From: Rhodospirillales bacterium
Lineage (GTDB): Bacteria > Pseudomonadota > Alphaproteobacteria > Rhodospirillales_A > JACZKS01
NCBI GenBank assembly: GCA_018648445.1
Contig: JABGRG010000068.1
Coordinates: 1 to 21,981, forward strand
Reading direction: 5' to 3'
DNA length: 21,981 nucleotides
Positions 1-7,635 of this stretch are shown here, one piece after another (the first letter of the stretch is position 1; every line of letters starts with the position of its first letter). The notes beneath the pieces are model-generated. The model was given only the letters and a program-made list of their open reading frames with translations. It made no database searches and was not told the origin of the DNA. The position numbers were made by a program, and so were the translations under genes.

Positions 1-1588
1 CCTTAACGTCCTCGTCGCCGTCGCCCTCGCCGAATTCGTGCAGATGGGATTGCCGCGTCTGGTCACGCGAATCCTCCGCGCCCGCTTCCTCGGCGTCGGC
101 GAAATTAGCCAGGACGTCCTTGTTGATCTTGGCGTAGGCCTCGGCCTGAATGGGTCCGACGACGCTGGCCATTGTCTTTCCGAACATGTCTTCAGGCGCG
201 ATGCCGGCCTCGCGCGCGGCGGGTTCGTTGGCGAAGGTGTACTTAGTGTCACCAGTGACAGCCACAATGCTCAAGGGTTGGCTGTTCGTCACGACGCGCA
301 TGAATTTGCTCATGTTTTCAAAGCGTTCGGACGAAACGCGGAACTTTTCGGCGGCCTGTGCTGCGCGCACCGATGTTCCGTGCCGCCAAACGGCGATGAT
401 GGCGATGGTGACGCCGACGATGATCAGAACGAAAACAATCAGAATGGTTTTCAGGCGGGTTTCGTTGGCGGCCAATGCCTCGGCCCGTGAAATCTTTCTG
501 GCCAAAACCCAGGGTAAATTGGCGATGGGCCGCGAGACGACCAGAACTTCTTCGCCGCCGTAGTCTTGCTTAATACCGAAACCGCCCGGCTTTTGCGCGG
601 CGTAGGCTGCCGCCAAATCGGGGGTGTCGGCGGCCAGGGATCGTTTTAAGGGCGGCGTCCCGTCGGCCAGCGGCGAAAGATACTCGACCGTGTTGCCCTT
701 GAGCCGGACCAAATAGGTCTCGCCGGTTTTGGACATTTCACCGGGCTGCTCAAGGGCCTGGAAAAGTTTGGCATCCAGAGTGCGAATGCCGACGACGGCG
801 CCGATACCGGTCGCCCCTTCATCTTGCTGAATGCCGTATACGGGCAGGGCAAAACCGATGGTAGGTTCGTTCGACGCGCCCATGAAGATATCGATCAGCG
901 CGGGCTCACCGTCCAGCGCCTTGGAAACGGCGGCGCGAATTTTCCCGCTTATGGGGGGCATTCCCGGCGTGCTGACGATGGGCTGGCCCTTGGCGTCGAC
1001 CAGCCCCAATCCGGCAACGCCGACCCGTTCGATATTTGCCGCGACCTCGCCATCAAGCTCAGGCGCTTTGAAACCGGTGCGATCGGCCGTCGCGACCAAC
1101 AGGTTGCGAAGGTATCCGGCCTCGGCCTCACCGCCTTCGCTATCGTTCGTTTCTTCTTCCTCCTCGCCTTCTTCCTCTTCCGCTTCCTCCAAACCGTCGT
1201 CGAGCCCCAATTCATTGAGCCCGTCGTCTTCGGCCTCGGTCGGTTCTTCGGCAGGTTCTGGCTCGGGTTCTCCGTCTTCGTCTTCCTCCGATTCAAGCGT
1301 ACTCATGTAGAGCTGGAGCGAGGCGTTTTGCGTTAGATCCCGTAGTGTCGTGAAGTTGCCTTCGGCCCATTCCTGAACCGCGGCGACACGGCTGTCGGCG
1401 ACGATTCCCAGACGAATTTGCCAGGCCTGAAGGTCGCGCCGTCGCTCGTCATCGACGAATTTCAGCGCGAACACGACGGCAAGCGCGATGCCGATCACCA
1501 TTCCGATGGCACATCCGACGACAATCCAGTTTACCTTGCGTCGCGGAGCTTTTTCTTCGGTGACGGTCTCGTCCTTGGAATCGGCCAT
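1..1588 (-). CDS. Cache-like/PAS membrane sensor protein, N-terminal part (gene runs off the left edge)
   Basis: Reading the minus strand from the ATG at 1588 gives 529 codons with no stop before the window edge, so the C-terminus and output domain are unseen. Residues 1-18 are charged cytoplasm and about 21-42 are a membrane helix. A long periplasmic region follows, then a second membrane helix at about 378-398. The later periplasmic part carries features common in Cache-type sensors: ETYLV, YLSPL, PGGFG, QDYGGEEVLVVSRPI and LPWVLARKISRAEAL. A PAS domain starts near residue 430 (LSIVAVTG, then FANEPAAREAGI). Residues 99-155 are an extreme Glu/Asp tract inside the periplasmic domain, which is odd for this family. 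It is divergent from the protease gene at 1690. What is seen is a two-TM sensor with PAS; whether the missing end is a cyclase, HD-GYP, kinase or chemotaxis module is unknown. Confidence 0.85.
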   Translation of the reverse strand, partial: MADSKDETVTEEKAPRRKVNWIVVGCAIGMVIGIALAVVFALKFVDDERRRDLQAWQIRLGIVADSRVAAVQEWAEGNFTTLRDLTQNASLQLYMSTLESEEDEDGEPEPEPAEEPTEAEDDGLNELGLDDGLEEAEEEEGEEEEETNDSEGGEAEAGYLRNLLVATADRTGFKAPELDGEVAANIERVGVAGLGLVDAKGQPIVSTPGMPPISGKIRAAVSKALDGEPALIDIFMGASNEPTIGFALPVYGIQQDEGATGIGAVVGIRTLDAKLFQALEQPGEMSKTGETYLVRLKGNTVEYLSPLADGTPPLKRSLAADTPDLAAAYAAQKPGGFGIKQDYGGEEVLVVSRPIANLPWVLARKISRAEALAANETRLKTILIVFVLIIVGVTIAIIAVWRHGTSVRAAQAAEKFRVSSERFENMSKFMRVVTNSQPLSIVAVTGDTKYTFANEPAAREAGIAPEDMFGKTMASVVGPIQAEAYAKINKDVLANFADAEEAGAEDSRDQTRQSHLHEFGEGDGDEDVK

Positions 1589-1642
1589 ACTGCCCCCCAC
1601 ATACAAACCCAAGCGCACCGAAAAACAGTATCATTCCCTTGG

Positions 1643-1671
1643 GCGGCCAAAAACCCTAAAATAGTGGCCGC
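1643..1671. promoter_or_regulatory. Inverted repeat around a possible -10 in the divergent intergenic region
   Basis: A perfect 7-base dyad, GCGGCCA and TGGCCGC, with a 15-base spacer lies between the divergent sensor and protease genes. The spacer contains TAAAAT at 1657-1662, a plausible -10 for the plus-strand protease gene. No good -35 was found upstream. An operator over the promoter, or a leader hairpin, would both fit; neither is proven. Confidence 0.35.
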
Positions 1672-1689
1672 GTAGGCAAGGACCGACCG

Positions 1690-2400
1690 GTGGATTTGCG
1701 CATGGCCGTTTCTGATCGTTCGAGCATTTCGTTTGTTAAGGTGGCGATGGTAACCGTCGCCGCCGCAATGCTTGTAACGTCGGGCCTGGTTGCGATGGCC
1801 CCGGCCCAAGCCGCCAAGGGAAAGGCGGTGGCCAGTTTTTTCAGCAGCAAGGAAGTGCGTTCCAAAGATATGAAGCCGTTCAAGAAATGGACTGCTGCGG
1901 TGAAACGCTATTCCGGAGAAAAGGGCAAGGCCAAGAAAACCAAGGGGAGCTGTAAGTCAAAGAAGTTCAACAAATGCCACTACCAAAAATGGATCAAGTT
2001 TCTGGTTGGCATTAAGAAAAAGGACAAGTTGACGCAGATTAAGGCCGTTAACAAGTTCATGAACAAGTCCCGCTACATCACTGACAAAAACAATTGGGGC
2101 AAAAAGGATTTCTGGGCGTCGCCGGGGGAATTCATGGCCCGGTTCGGTGATTGCGAGGATTTCGCCATCGCCAAATTCATGTCCTTACGCCTTTTGGGTT
2201 TCAAGAACGCTGAAATCAGGGTGGTTGCGGTCAAGGACCTCAACCTGAAGGTCGGCCACGCCATCCTTGTCGCCTTTGTTGACGGCAAGACCTATGTCCT
2301 CGACAATCAGATCAAGCAGGTGATCGCCGCCGAACGCGTGCGCCACTACAAGCCGGTTTTCTCCATTAATACAAAGTATTGGTGGCGTCATCTGAGTTAA
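1690..2400 (+). CDS. LapG-like transglutaminase-fold cysteine protease (BTLCP family)
   Basis: Family members are periplasmic cysteine proteases; LapG cleaves the N-terminus of biofilm adhesins under c-di-GMP control through LapD. Counted from the GTG at 1690, the triad is visible: Cys155 in GDCEDFAIAKF, His190 in VGHAILV and Asp205 in VLDNQ. The preceding VNKFMNKSRYITD and FWASPGEFM also match the family. Residues about 18-41 form a signal peptide ending AQA. The length (236 aa) is usual. A Lys-rich stretch at about 75-105 with a Cys pair (GSCKSKKFNKC) is unusual. An ATG at 1702 is an alternative start that keeps the signal peptide. No LapD-like receptor or large adhesin is visible in the window, although the truncated divergent sensor could carry a GGDEF/EAL end outside it. 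The substrate is unknown. Confidence 0.88.
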   Translation: MDLRMAVSDRSSISFVKVAMVTVAAAMLVTSGLVAMAPAQAAKGKAVASFFSSKEVRSKDMKPFKKWTAAVKRYSGEKGKAKKTKGSCKSKKFNKCHYQKWIKFLVGIKKKDKLTQIKAVNKFMNKSRYITDKNNWGKKDFWASPGEFMARFGDCEDFAIAKFMSLRLLGFKNAEIRVVAVKDLNLKVGHAILVAFVDGKTYVLDNQIKQVIAAERVRHYKPVFSINTKYWWRHLS

Positions 2401-2650
2401 TATTACATTTCTCTAATAAATAAACCTTCGATACCTTCACCCCCGATAACCAAACGGAAGTGTCGCCGGATCGTGCGACGCATGTCGAAAACCCCAGAAA
2501 TCCGCCGAAAAGACCAGCGTTTGCGCCGGCCTTCATGAAGTGCGCCGAGTACTTGCCCTTAGTGTTGGCAGAGGGAAACTTACAAAGTATCCGGGAAATT
2601 TTCCGTGAAAAATTGGAGAAACATGAATGGAAAGTTACCAGTTTCTAGGG

Positions 2651-2673
2651 TTTTGATAAATTTTGTTTCAAAA
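2651..2673. promoter_or_regulatory. AT-rich inverted repeat upstream of echA
   Basis: TTTTGA and TCAAAA are perfect 6-base arms separated by 11 bases. The left arm includes an FNR-like TTGAT half site, but the second half site at FNR spacing is absent, so this is not a standard FNR box. It lies immediately upstream of the promoter candidate with GATAAT at 2685. A regulator-binding role is an inference. Confidence 0.3.
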
Positions 2674-2678
2674 ATCGC

Positions 2679-2697
2679 AGTAATGATAATTATTCGC
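2679..2697. promoter_or_regulatory. Fur-box-like sequence overlapping a candidate -10
   Basis: The 19 bases match the classical Fur consensus at 14 positions by eye, with TAATGATAAT contiguous. GATAAT at 2685-2690 inside it is a good -10, and TTGTTT at 2663-2668 sits 16 bases upstream as a weak -35. If real, iron-responsive repression of an Fe-S- and NiFe-rich complex would make sense. AT-rich DNA gives chance matches, so confidence is limited. Confidence 0.3.
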
Positions 2698-2733
2698 AAG
2701 TAACGAATACTAGTTTAGAAAACATCTAACTTG

Positions 2734-2750
2734 AAACGCGGCGCGTTTTT
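2734..2750 (+). repeat. Short hairpin followed by T-run in the ech leader
   Basis: AAACGC and GCGTTT form a perfect 6-bp stem with a 3-base GGC loop, ending in five T residues. It could be a weak intrinsic terminator or attenuator in the leader, or an operator dyad. The stem is short, so termination strength would be low. Confidence 0.3.
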
Positions 2751-2855
2751 CTGTACACCTACCGCCCGAGGAAACCCAAAGAAAGAGCCAGACTGTGTGG
2801 CCGGAAAGACTGCCTCTTTTCATAAATCAATGAACGGAACCGGGGCTCCATTGAG

Positions 2856-4772
2856 ATGCTCGATACTCTCGCATTTATTCTGATCGTATTGCCGTTTTTG
2901 GCGGCGCTTGGTTGCTTTGCCATCCGCGCGTCCGCTGTACGCTCTGTGATCATCGTGGCCACCAGCGCGCTGCTGGTCGTCGCTTTCATTATGTTGCTGC
3001 TTGAAGGTCCTGCGACCTACACGCCGGAAACGCTTTTCGGGGTTGGTATTCGCGAGATTATTCAGGTCGCGGATTTTGCGCTGCTGGCGCTGATCTTCTA
3101 CTTCGGCGTTCGCTATAAAAGCGCCTTGGTGGTTGTTCTGGCGATCGTGCAGCTTGGCTTTGCCAGCTATCTCGAGTTTGGGCTCAGCACCCACGAGTAT
3201 AGTCATTCCACTTTCGTAATCGACAACCTCACCCTGGTGATGGTTGGGATCATTACGGTGGTGGGCGGGGCGATCGCTATTCACGCGGTCCCGTACATGA
3301 AAGCCCATGAAGAGCACTTGCACCTGGAAACGAGCCGCCAGCCGCGGTTCTTCTTCGTGTTGGTCCTTTTCCTCGGCGCCATGAACGGCCTCGTTATGAC
3401 CAACGACCTGTCGTACTTCTATTTCTTCTGGGAGATCACGACGCTGTGCTCGTTCCTGCTGATCGGCCACGACCAGACCGAAATCGCGACCAAGAACGCG
3501 GTTCGGGCGTTGTGGATGAACAGCTTGGGCGGTGTAGCTTTGATGGGCGCGATTGTCTGGTTCTATAAAGAACTGGGAACCTTCGATATCGCCGCCATCA
3601 TCAAGGCCAGCCCGGAAACGGCCATGATGATGGTTCCGTTGGCTCTGCTGTGCTTTGGCGCTTTCACCAAGGCGGCGCAGGTTCCCTTCCAAAGCTGGCT
3701 GCTTGGTGCGATGGTTGCGCCAACGCCGGTTTCCGCCATGCTTCATTCATCGACAATGGTTAAGGCGGGTGTCTACGCGGTGGTACGGTTTGCTCCGGCT
3801 TTCACCGACACCTATCTCGGCTATGCGGTGGCGTTGGTTGGCGCGTTTACGTTCCTGGCAACGGCGGCGCTGGCGGTCGGACAGAGCAACGGCAAGAAAA
3901 TCCTTGCTTACTCGACCATCAGCAACCTGGGCCTGATCGTTGCGTGCGCCGGTATCGGCACACCTGCGGCGTTGGCCGCGGCGATGCTGATCATCGTGTT
4001 CCATGCCATTTCCAAGGGCCTGTTGTTCCTGTGCGTCGGCACCATCGAACAAAAGATCGGCAGCCGAGACATCGAAGACATGCGTGGCGTCTACGCCGGA
4101 ATGCCGGTGACGGCGTTGATTACGGTGATCGCAGTGATCACCATGATCCTGCCGCCTTTCGGCATGCTGCTCGGCAAATGGATGGCCATTGAATCGGCTG
4201 CTTCGGACTTGGCCCTGATCATCATGCTGGCCCTTGGTAGCGCCTTGACGATTGTTTATTGGGTGCGTTGGGCTGGTGGCGTCATGAGCGCGCCGTTCAG
4301 TGGCAAGATCGCCAAAGAGGAACAAGCTATCCTGACCCGTTGGCCGTTGGTTGGCTTGTGTGCCAGCGCGGTTCTCGTCAGCATCGCGTCGCCTTGGCTC
4401 TACACCGGTTTGGTGGGACCTGCGGTGGCGGCGATGGGTGCGTCTCCGTTCGAAATCAGTCAAGGCGTGTTCGGCAATCCCGCTGGGGCGTTCGCCGTGC
4501 TGCCGTTGTTCGCGGTGGTCGTGATCGGCTTCCTGTTTGCCTTGCGGGCAATGCGTAAGGCCGAAGTAACGCCTAACGCGATGCCGTACATGGGCGGGCT
4601 TCAGAACGAAGACGGTTCGGCTTATATCGGTCCGATGAACAAGGAAGTCCCGATCACCGTCGGTCACTATTACATGACGGCACTGTTCGGCGAGGAAAAG
4701 CTGTCACGCTGGGTAAATGGCGGGGCTGTGGCCCTCCTGGCGCTGATGTTCGTGATGGGAGGAATGCAGTGA
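2856..4772 (+). CDS. echA: Energy-converting hydrogenase, ion-pumping membrane subunit EchA (NuoL/MrpA-like)
   Basis: This is the large antiporter-like membrane subunit of a group 4 [NiFe] hydrogenase, where it moves protons or sodium ions. The 638 residues are almost entirely hydrophobic helices. The proton-conducting-transporter core is clear: FFWEITTLCSF with a conserved membrane Glu193, GAFTKAAQVPFQSWLLGAM with Lys272, and HSSTMVKAGVY with Lys303. The length fits EchA and is far shorter than CooM of Rhodospirillum rubrum, which is above 1,200 residues. It is the first gene of a six-gene operon, and its stop overlaps the GTG start of echB by four bases. The ATG at 2856 gives a normal first membrane helix, though the ribosome-binding site is weak. 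HyfB or NuoL identity is excluded mainly by the neighbours. Confidence 0.92.
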   Translation: MLDTLAFILIVLPFLAALGCFAIRASAVRSVIIVATSALLVVAFIMLLLEGPATYTPETLFGVGIREIIQVADFALLALIFYFGVRYKSALVVVLAIVQLGFASYLEFGLSTHEYSHSTFVIDNLTLVMVGIITVVGGAIAIHAVPYMKAHEEHLHLETSRQPRFFFVLVLFLGAMNGLVMTNDLSYFYFFWEITTLCSFLLIGHDQTEIATKNAVRALWMNSLGGVALMGAIVWFYKELGTFDIAAIIKASPETAMMMVPLALLCFGAFTKAAQVPFQSWLLGAMVAPTPVSAMLHSSTMVKAGVYAVVRFAPAFTDTYLGYAVALVGAFTFLATAALAVGQSNGKKILAYSTISNLGLIVACAGIGTPAALAAAMLIIVFHAISKGLLFLCVGTIEQKIGSRDIEDMRGVYAGMPVTALITVIAVITMILPPFGMLLGKWMAIESAASDLALIIMLALGSALTIVYWVRWAGGVMSAPFSGKIAKEEQAILTRWPLVGLCASAVLVSIASPWLYTGLVGPAVAAMGASPFEISQGVFGNPAGAFAVLPLFAVVVIGFLFALRAMRKAEVTPNAMPYMGGLQNEDGSAYIGPMNKEVPITVGHYYMTALFGEEKLSRWVNGGAVALLALMFVMGGMQ

Positions 4773-5620
4773 CAAACGTAATCTTGTTGGCCCTCGCGGG
4801 GCTGATTGTCGCGCCTCTCGTCGGTGGCCTCATCGGCGGTATCGACCGCAAGCTGACGGCGCGTGCGCAAGGGCGGTTCGGTCCTCCGATCGTGCAGTCC
4901 TTCTACGATGTGGCGAAGCTTTGGGCCAAGGAAACCACCGTTGCCAATCCGTGGCTGACCTTCTGTTCGTGGGTCTACGTCGGCGCGGCGGCGACTTCAG
5001 TGGTGCTCTTCTTTATGATGGGCGACCTGCTGCTGATCTTTTTCGTGCAGGCCATCGGTGCGGTGTTCCTTGTGATTGGCGCCCTTTCGGTGCCCTCACC
5101 ATACAGTCAGGTTGGCGGCCAGCGCGAGCTGCTGCAAATTCTGGCGTATGAGCCGCTGTTGATCCTGGTCATCGCCGGTATTTACGTGACCACCGACAGC
5201 TTCAAGGTCGAGGCCGTCATCGCGCATGACACGCCGCTGCTCCTTGAATTGCCGTTGCTGTTCATCGTTCTCGGTTATGCGTTGACCATCAAGCTCAGGA
5301 AATCGCCTTTTGATATATCGGGTTCGCACCACGCGCACCAGGAACTGGTCAAGGGTGTTTACACCGAGTATGTCGGCCGCAACCTGGCGCTAGTTGAAAT
5401 TGCTCACTGGTACGAAACCATTCTGATCCTGGGCTTCGTCGCTCTGTTCTGGACGACGAGCTTGGTCGGTCTGGTGGTTCTGCTGCTGGTGACCTATGCG
5501 CTTGAAATTATCATCGACAACATTTCGGCCCGTTTGACTTGGCGGTGGATGTTGGGATCGGTCTGGATCGCCGGACTGTGCCTTTCCACGGTTAATCTCG
5601 CGTGGCTGTACTTCGCTTAA
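4769..5620 (+). CDS. echB: Energy-converting hydrogenase membrane subunit EchB (NuoH-like)
   Basis: This is the NuoH-family membrane subunit that anchors the hydrogenase arm to the ion-pumping module. The 283 residues carry about eight hydrophobic segments. The family signature is visible near the start (GGLIGGIDRKLTARAQGRFG) and in the middle (SPFDISGSHHAHQELVKG, then YTEYVGRNLALVEIAHWYE). Conserved Glu residues of this loop are thought to lie on the ion path in complex I relatives. The start is GTG within the echA stop (GTGA overlap), indicating translational coupling. Genuine NuoH is longer and sits in a nuo operon, so the hydrogenase assignment follows from context and from EchE. Confidence 0.92.
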   Translation: MTNVILLALAGLIVAPLVGGLIGGIDRKLTARAQGRFGPPIVQSFYDVAKLWAKETTVANPWLTFCSWVYVGAAATSVVLFFMMGDLLLIFFVQAIGAVFLVIGALSVPSPYSQVGGQRELLQILAYEPLLILVIAGIYVTTDSFKVEAVIAHDTPLLLELPLLFIVLGYALTIKLRKSPFDISGSHHAHQELVKGVYTEYVGRNLALVEIAHWYETILILGFVALFWTTSLVGLVVLLLVTYALEIIIDNISARLTWRWMLGSVWIAGLCLSTVNLAWLYFA

Positions 5621-5632
5621 GGGGCTGCTCAG

Positions 5633-6088
5633 ATGCTTGGTAACTTCGTTAAGAAATCCCAACTCAAGTCGCCTTGGCTGATTCACTTCGACTGTGGAAG
5701 CTGCAACGGGTGCGATATTGAAGTGTTGGCCTGCCTGACGCCGCTTTACGATATTGAACGCTTCGGCATCATCAATGTCGGTAATCCCAAGCACGCAGAT
5801 GTGCTTCTGGTGACTGGCACGGTGAACCCTCGCAATGCCAAGGTTCTCAAAAAGATCTACGACCAGATGCCCAATCCGAAACTGGTCATCGCCATCGGCG
5901 CATGCGGCCTTTCGGGCGGCGTGTTCCGCGATTGCTATAACGTTATGGGCGGGGTTGATACGGCTATTCCGGTTAACGTTTACGTTCCCGGATGTGCGGC
6001 CAAGCCCGAAGCGATTATCGACGGCGTGGTCACTGGCTTGGGATTGTTGGCCGAAATGCAGAAGGAAGCCGAAAAGGCGGCCGCTTAG
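5633..6088 (+). CDS. echC: Energy-converting hydrogenase small subunit EchC (NuoB-like)
   Basis: This small hydrogenase subunit holds the single proximal [4Fe-4S] cluster that passes electrons to the NiFe site. In 151 residues the four ligands are Cys24 and Cys27 (SCNGCDIE), Cys91 (IGACGLSGG) and Cys121 (VPGCAAKPE), which is the NuoB/group 4 small-subunit pattern. There is no Tat signal peptide and no second or third cluster as in uptake hydrogenases, so the protein faces the cytoplasm. It starts 12 bases after echB. The C-terminus is a short helical, Lys/Glu/Ala-rich tail. Confidence 0.93.
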   Translation: MLGNFVKKSQLKSPWLIHFDCGSCNGCDIEVLACLTPLYDIERFGIINVGNPKHADVLLVTGTVNPRNAKVLKKIYDQMPNPKLVIAIGACGLSGGVFRDCYNVMGGVDTAIPVNVYVPGCAAKPEAIIDGVVTGLGLLAEMQKEAEKAAA

Positions 6089-6127
6089 GCGGTGGCATAT
6101 GGCCCTTTGGTAACAAGGAAGACGACC

Positions 6128-6520
6128 GTGGAATTAGAAAGCACGACAATCACCCGGGGAACCGTGGTTGACGAAGTGACAAAACTGAAAAACGACGGAT
6201 ACCGCTTCGTGACCATGTCCGTTGTCGATCTGGACGAGGATAGTGTCGATATCCTGTACCATTTCGACAAGGATCTGGACGTGGTCAATCTGCGCATGGC
6301 CGTGCCCAAGAAAGAGCCCGTGCCCAGCATCAGCGGAGTGTATTTTGCCGCGTTTCTGATTGAAAACGAAAGCAAGGATCATTTCGGCCTCGAGTTTGAT
6401 GGCCTGGTTCTCGATTTCGGCGGCACGCTCTACCTTGAAGAAGAGGTTCAGCGGACCCCGTTCTGCAAGTACGGCGTTATCCGCAAGGACGCCGAGGCGG
6501 CACCTGAGGGAGCCGCGTAA
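6128..6520 (+). CDS. echD: Energy-converting hydrogenase subunit EchD (NuoC-like)
   Basis: This small hydrophilic subunit corresponds to the NuoC position in complex I and helps join the large subunit to the rest of the complex. The GTG start at 6128 is chosen because AAGGAAG lies just upstream, giving 130 residues. An upstream in-frame ATG at 6092 would add 12 residues and has a poorer site. Family features are GYRFVTMSVVD, a strand-rich middle (VDILYHF, VVNLRM), PSISGVYFAAFLIENESKDHFG and an acidic tail. Sequence conservation in EchD is low, so much of the assignment rests on its place between echC and echE. Confidence 0.82.
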   Translation: MELESTTITRGTVVDEVTKLKNDGYRFVTMSVVDLDEDSVDILYHFDKDLDVVNLRMAVPKKEPVPSISGVYFAAFLIENESKDHFGLEFDGLVLDFGGTLYLEEEVQRTPFCKYGVIRKDAEAAPEGAA

Positions 6521-6541
6521 AGCGCGATTTAAGGAAAGATC

Positions 6542-7618
6542 ATGGCAAGAACGATCGTACCATTCGGACCGCAGCATCCCGTTCTACCGGAACCCATCCA
6601 CGTCACCGTGACGGTGGAGGACGAGATCATCACCGACGCCGTTCCGGCGCTTGGTTATGTTCATCGGGGCCTGGAAACGCTGGCGGACATTCGCGACCAC
6701 GTGCAGATGATCCAGGTGGTCGAGCGCGTATGTGGCATCTGCTCGATGATCCACGCCGCATGTTATGTGCAGGGCATCGAGGAAATGATGGGTGTGGAAG
6801 TTCCACGCCGGGCTGAATACCTGCGGGTGATCTGGTCCGAACTGCACCGGATGCACAGCCACCTTCTGTGGCTTGGCCTGTATGCGGACGCGTTTGGCTT
6901 TGAATCGCTGTTCATGCAGTTCTGGCGTATTCGCGAACGCGTCATGGACGTCATGGAAGCGACCGCTGGCGCGCGCGTAATCATCTCGGTCAACGTTATC
7001 GGCGGTGTTCGCCGCGACCTTGATGAAGACCAGTGTAAATGGGTTCTTTCGGAGATCGAAGATGTCGAAAAGCAAATCCGGCAGCTTCAGACGACCATGC
7101 TTAACGACTACTCGGTCAAAAAACGGACCGTCGACGTCGGCGTCATCACCAAGGAGCAGGCGCTTGAACTCGGCGCCGCCGGGCCGTGCCTGCGCGGCAG
7201 TGGGGTTGCTCAGGACATGCGCATGCTGGGCTACGGCGCCTATGACGACATGGGCTTCGAGCCCATCGTCGAAACCGCCGGCGATTGTTACGCCCGTGGC
7301 GCGGTTCGGTTCCGCGAAACGTTGCAGGCTGGGGAGATTATCCGCAAGGCCATTGCCGGGCTGCCGGAAGGTGAAACCTCGGTTAAGGTTCGCGGGCGCC
7401 CGAAAGGCGAGGTCATCTCGCGGGTTGAACAGCCGCGCGGCGAATTGATGTACTACATCAAGGCCGACGGCTCTAAGAACCTGGACCGGTTGCGCATCCG
7501 CACACCGACATTCGCCAACATTCCGCCGCTGACTGCAATGCTGCCGGGGATGGAACTGGCCGATGTGCCCGTCATCATTCTGTCCATCGACCCGTGCATC
7601 AGCTGCACCGAACGATAA
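6542..7618 (+). CDS. echE: Energy-converting [NiFe] hydrogenase large subunit EchE
   Basis: This is the catalytic subunit holding the NiFe(CN)2CO site. Both nickel-ligand pairs are intact: Cys64 and Cys67 in ERVCGICSMIH, and Cys352 and Cys355 in DPCISCTER. It is therefore a hydrogenase and not NuoD, which lacks these cysteines. The early PFGPQHPVLPEP and GYVHRGLE are shared with the NuoD family. The protein ends three residues after the last Cys (Thr-Glu-Arg), so the C-terminal extension that most NiFe large subunits lose to a maturation protease is absent. EchE and CooH are known for this. At 358 residues the length is normal for EchE. It is 21 bases after echD and 17 before echF. HypA-F maturation proteins must be encoded elsewhere. 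Confidence 0.95.
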   Translation: MARTIVPFGPQHPVLPEPIHVTVTVEDEIITDAVPALGYVHRGLETLADIRDHVQMIQVVERVCGICSMIHAACYVQGIEEMMGVEVPRRAEYLRVIWSELHRMHSHLLWLGLYADAFGFESLFMQFWRIRERVMDVMEATAGARVIISVNVIGGVRRDLDEDQCKWVLSEIEDVEKQIRQLQTTMLNDYSVKKRTVDVGVITKEQALELGAAGPCLRGSGVAQDMRMLGYGAYDDMGFEPIVETAGDCYARGAVRFRETLQAGEIIRKAIAGLPEGETSVKVRGRPKGEVISRVEQPRGELMYYIKADGSKNLDRLRIRTPTFANIPPLTAMLPGMELADVPVIILSIDPCISCTER

Positions 7619-7635
7619 GAAAGGGGTAAAATAAT

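Larger units (their letters stand above)
2401..2855 (+). other. 455-base AT-rich leader region upstream of the hydrogenase operon
   Basis: No convincing gene was found here. Base composition drops clearly at 2640-2735 compared with the flanking coding DNA. The stretch holds a 6+6 dyad (2651-2673), a Fur-box-like sequence (2679-2697) overlapping a GATAAT -10 candidate at 2685-2690, and a small hairpin (2734-2750). A 62-codon GTG-started frame at 2460-2648 is open but has no clear ribosome-binding site and no recognised similarity. The region is the only long spacer before echA and so most likely carries the operon promoter. Confidence 0.5.

Noticed and set aside
2460..2648. 62-codon GTG-started frame in the ech leader
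   Set aside because: It has no clear ribosome-binding site and no recognised family. The last part looks helical, but this is too little to call a gene. Conservation in relatives would change this.
2651..2673. FNR or CooA binding site upstream of ech
   Set aside because: Only one FNR-like half site (TTGAT) is present, with no matching ATCAA four bases later, and no CooA-like dyad (TGTCG/CGACA) was found.
2820..3746. 308-codon minus-strand open frame opposite echA (and a similar 306-codon one at 3747-4667)
   Set aside because: The translations are Gln/Arg/His-rich with no domain, which is the expected antisense shadow of high-G+C membrane-protein coding sequence; echA on the plus strand has clear family motifs.
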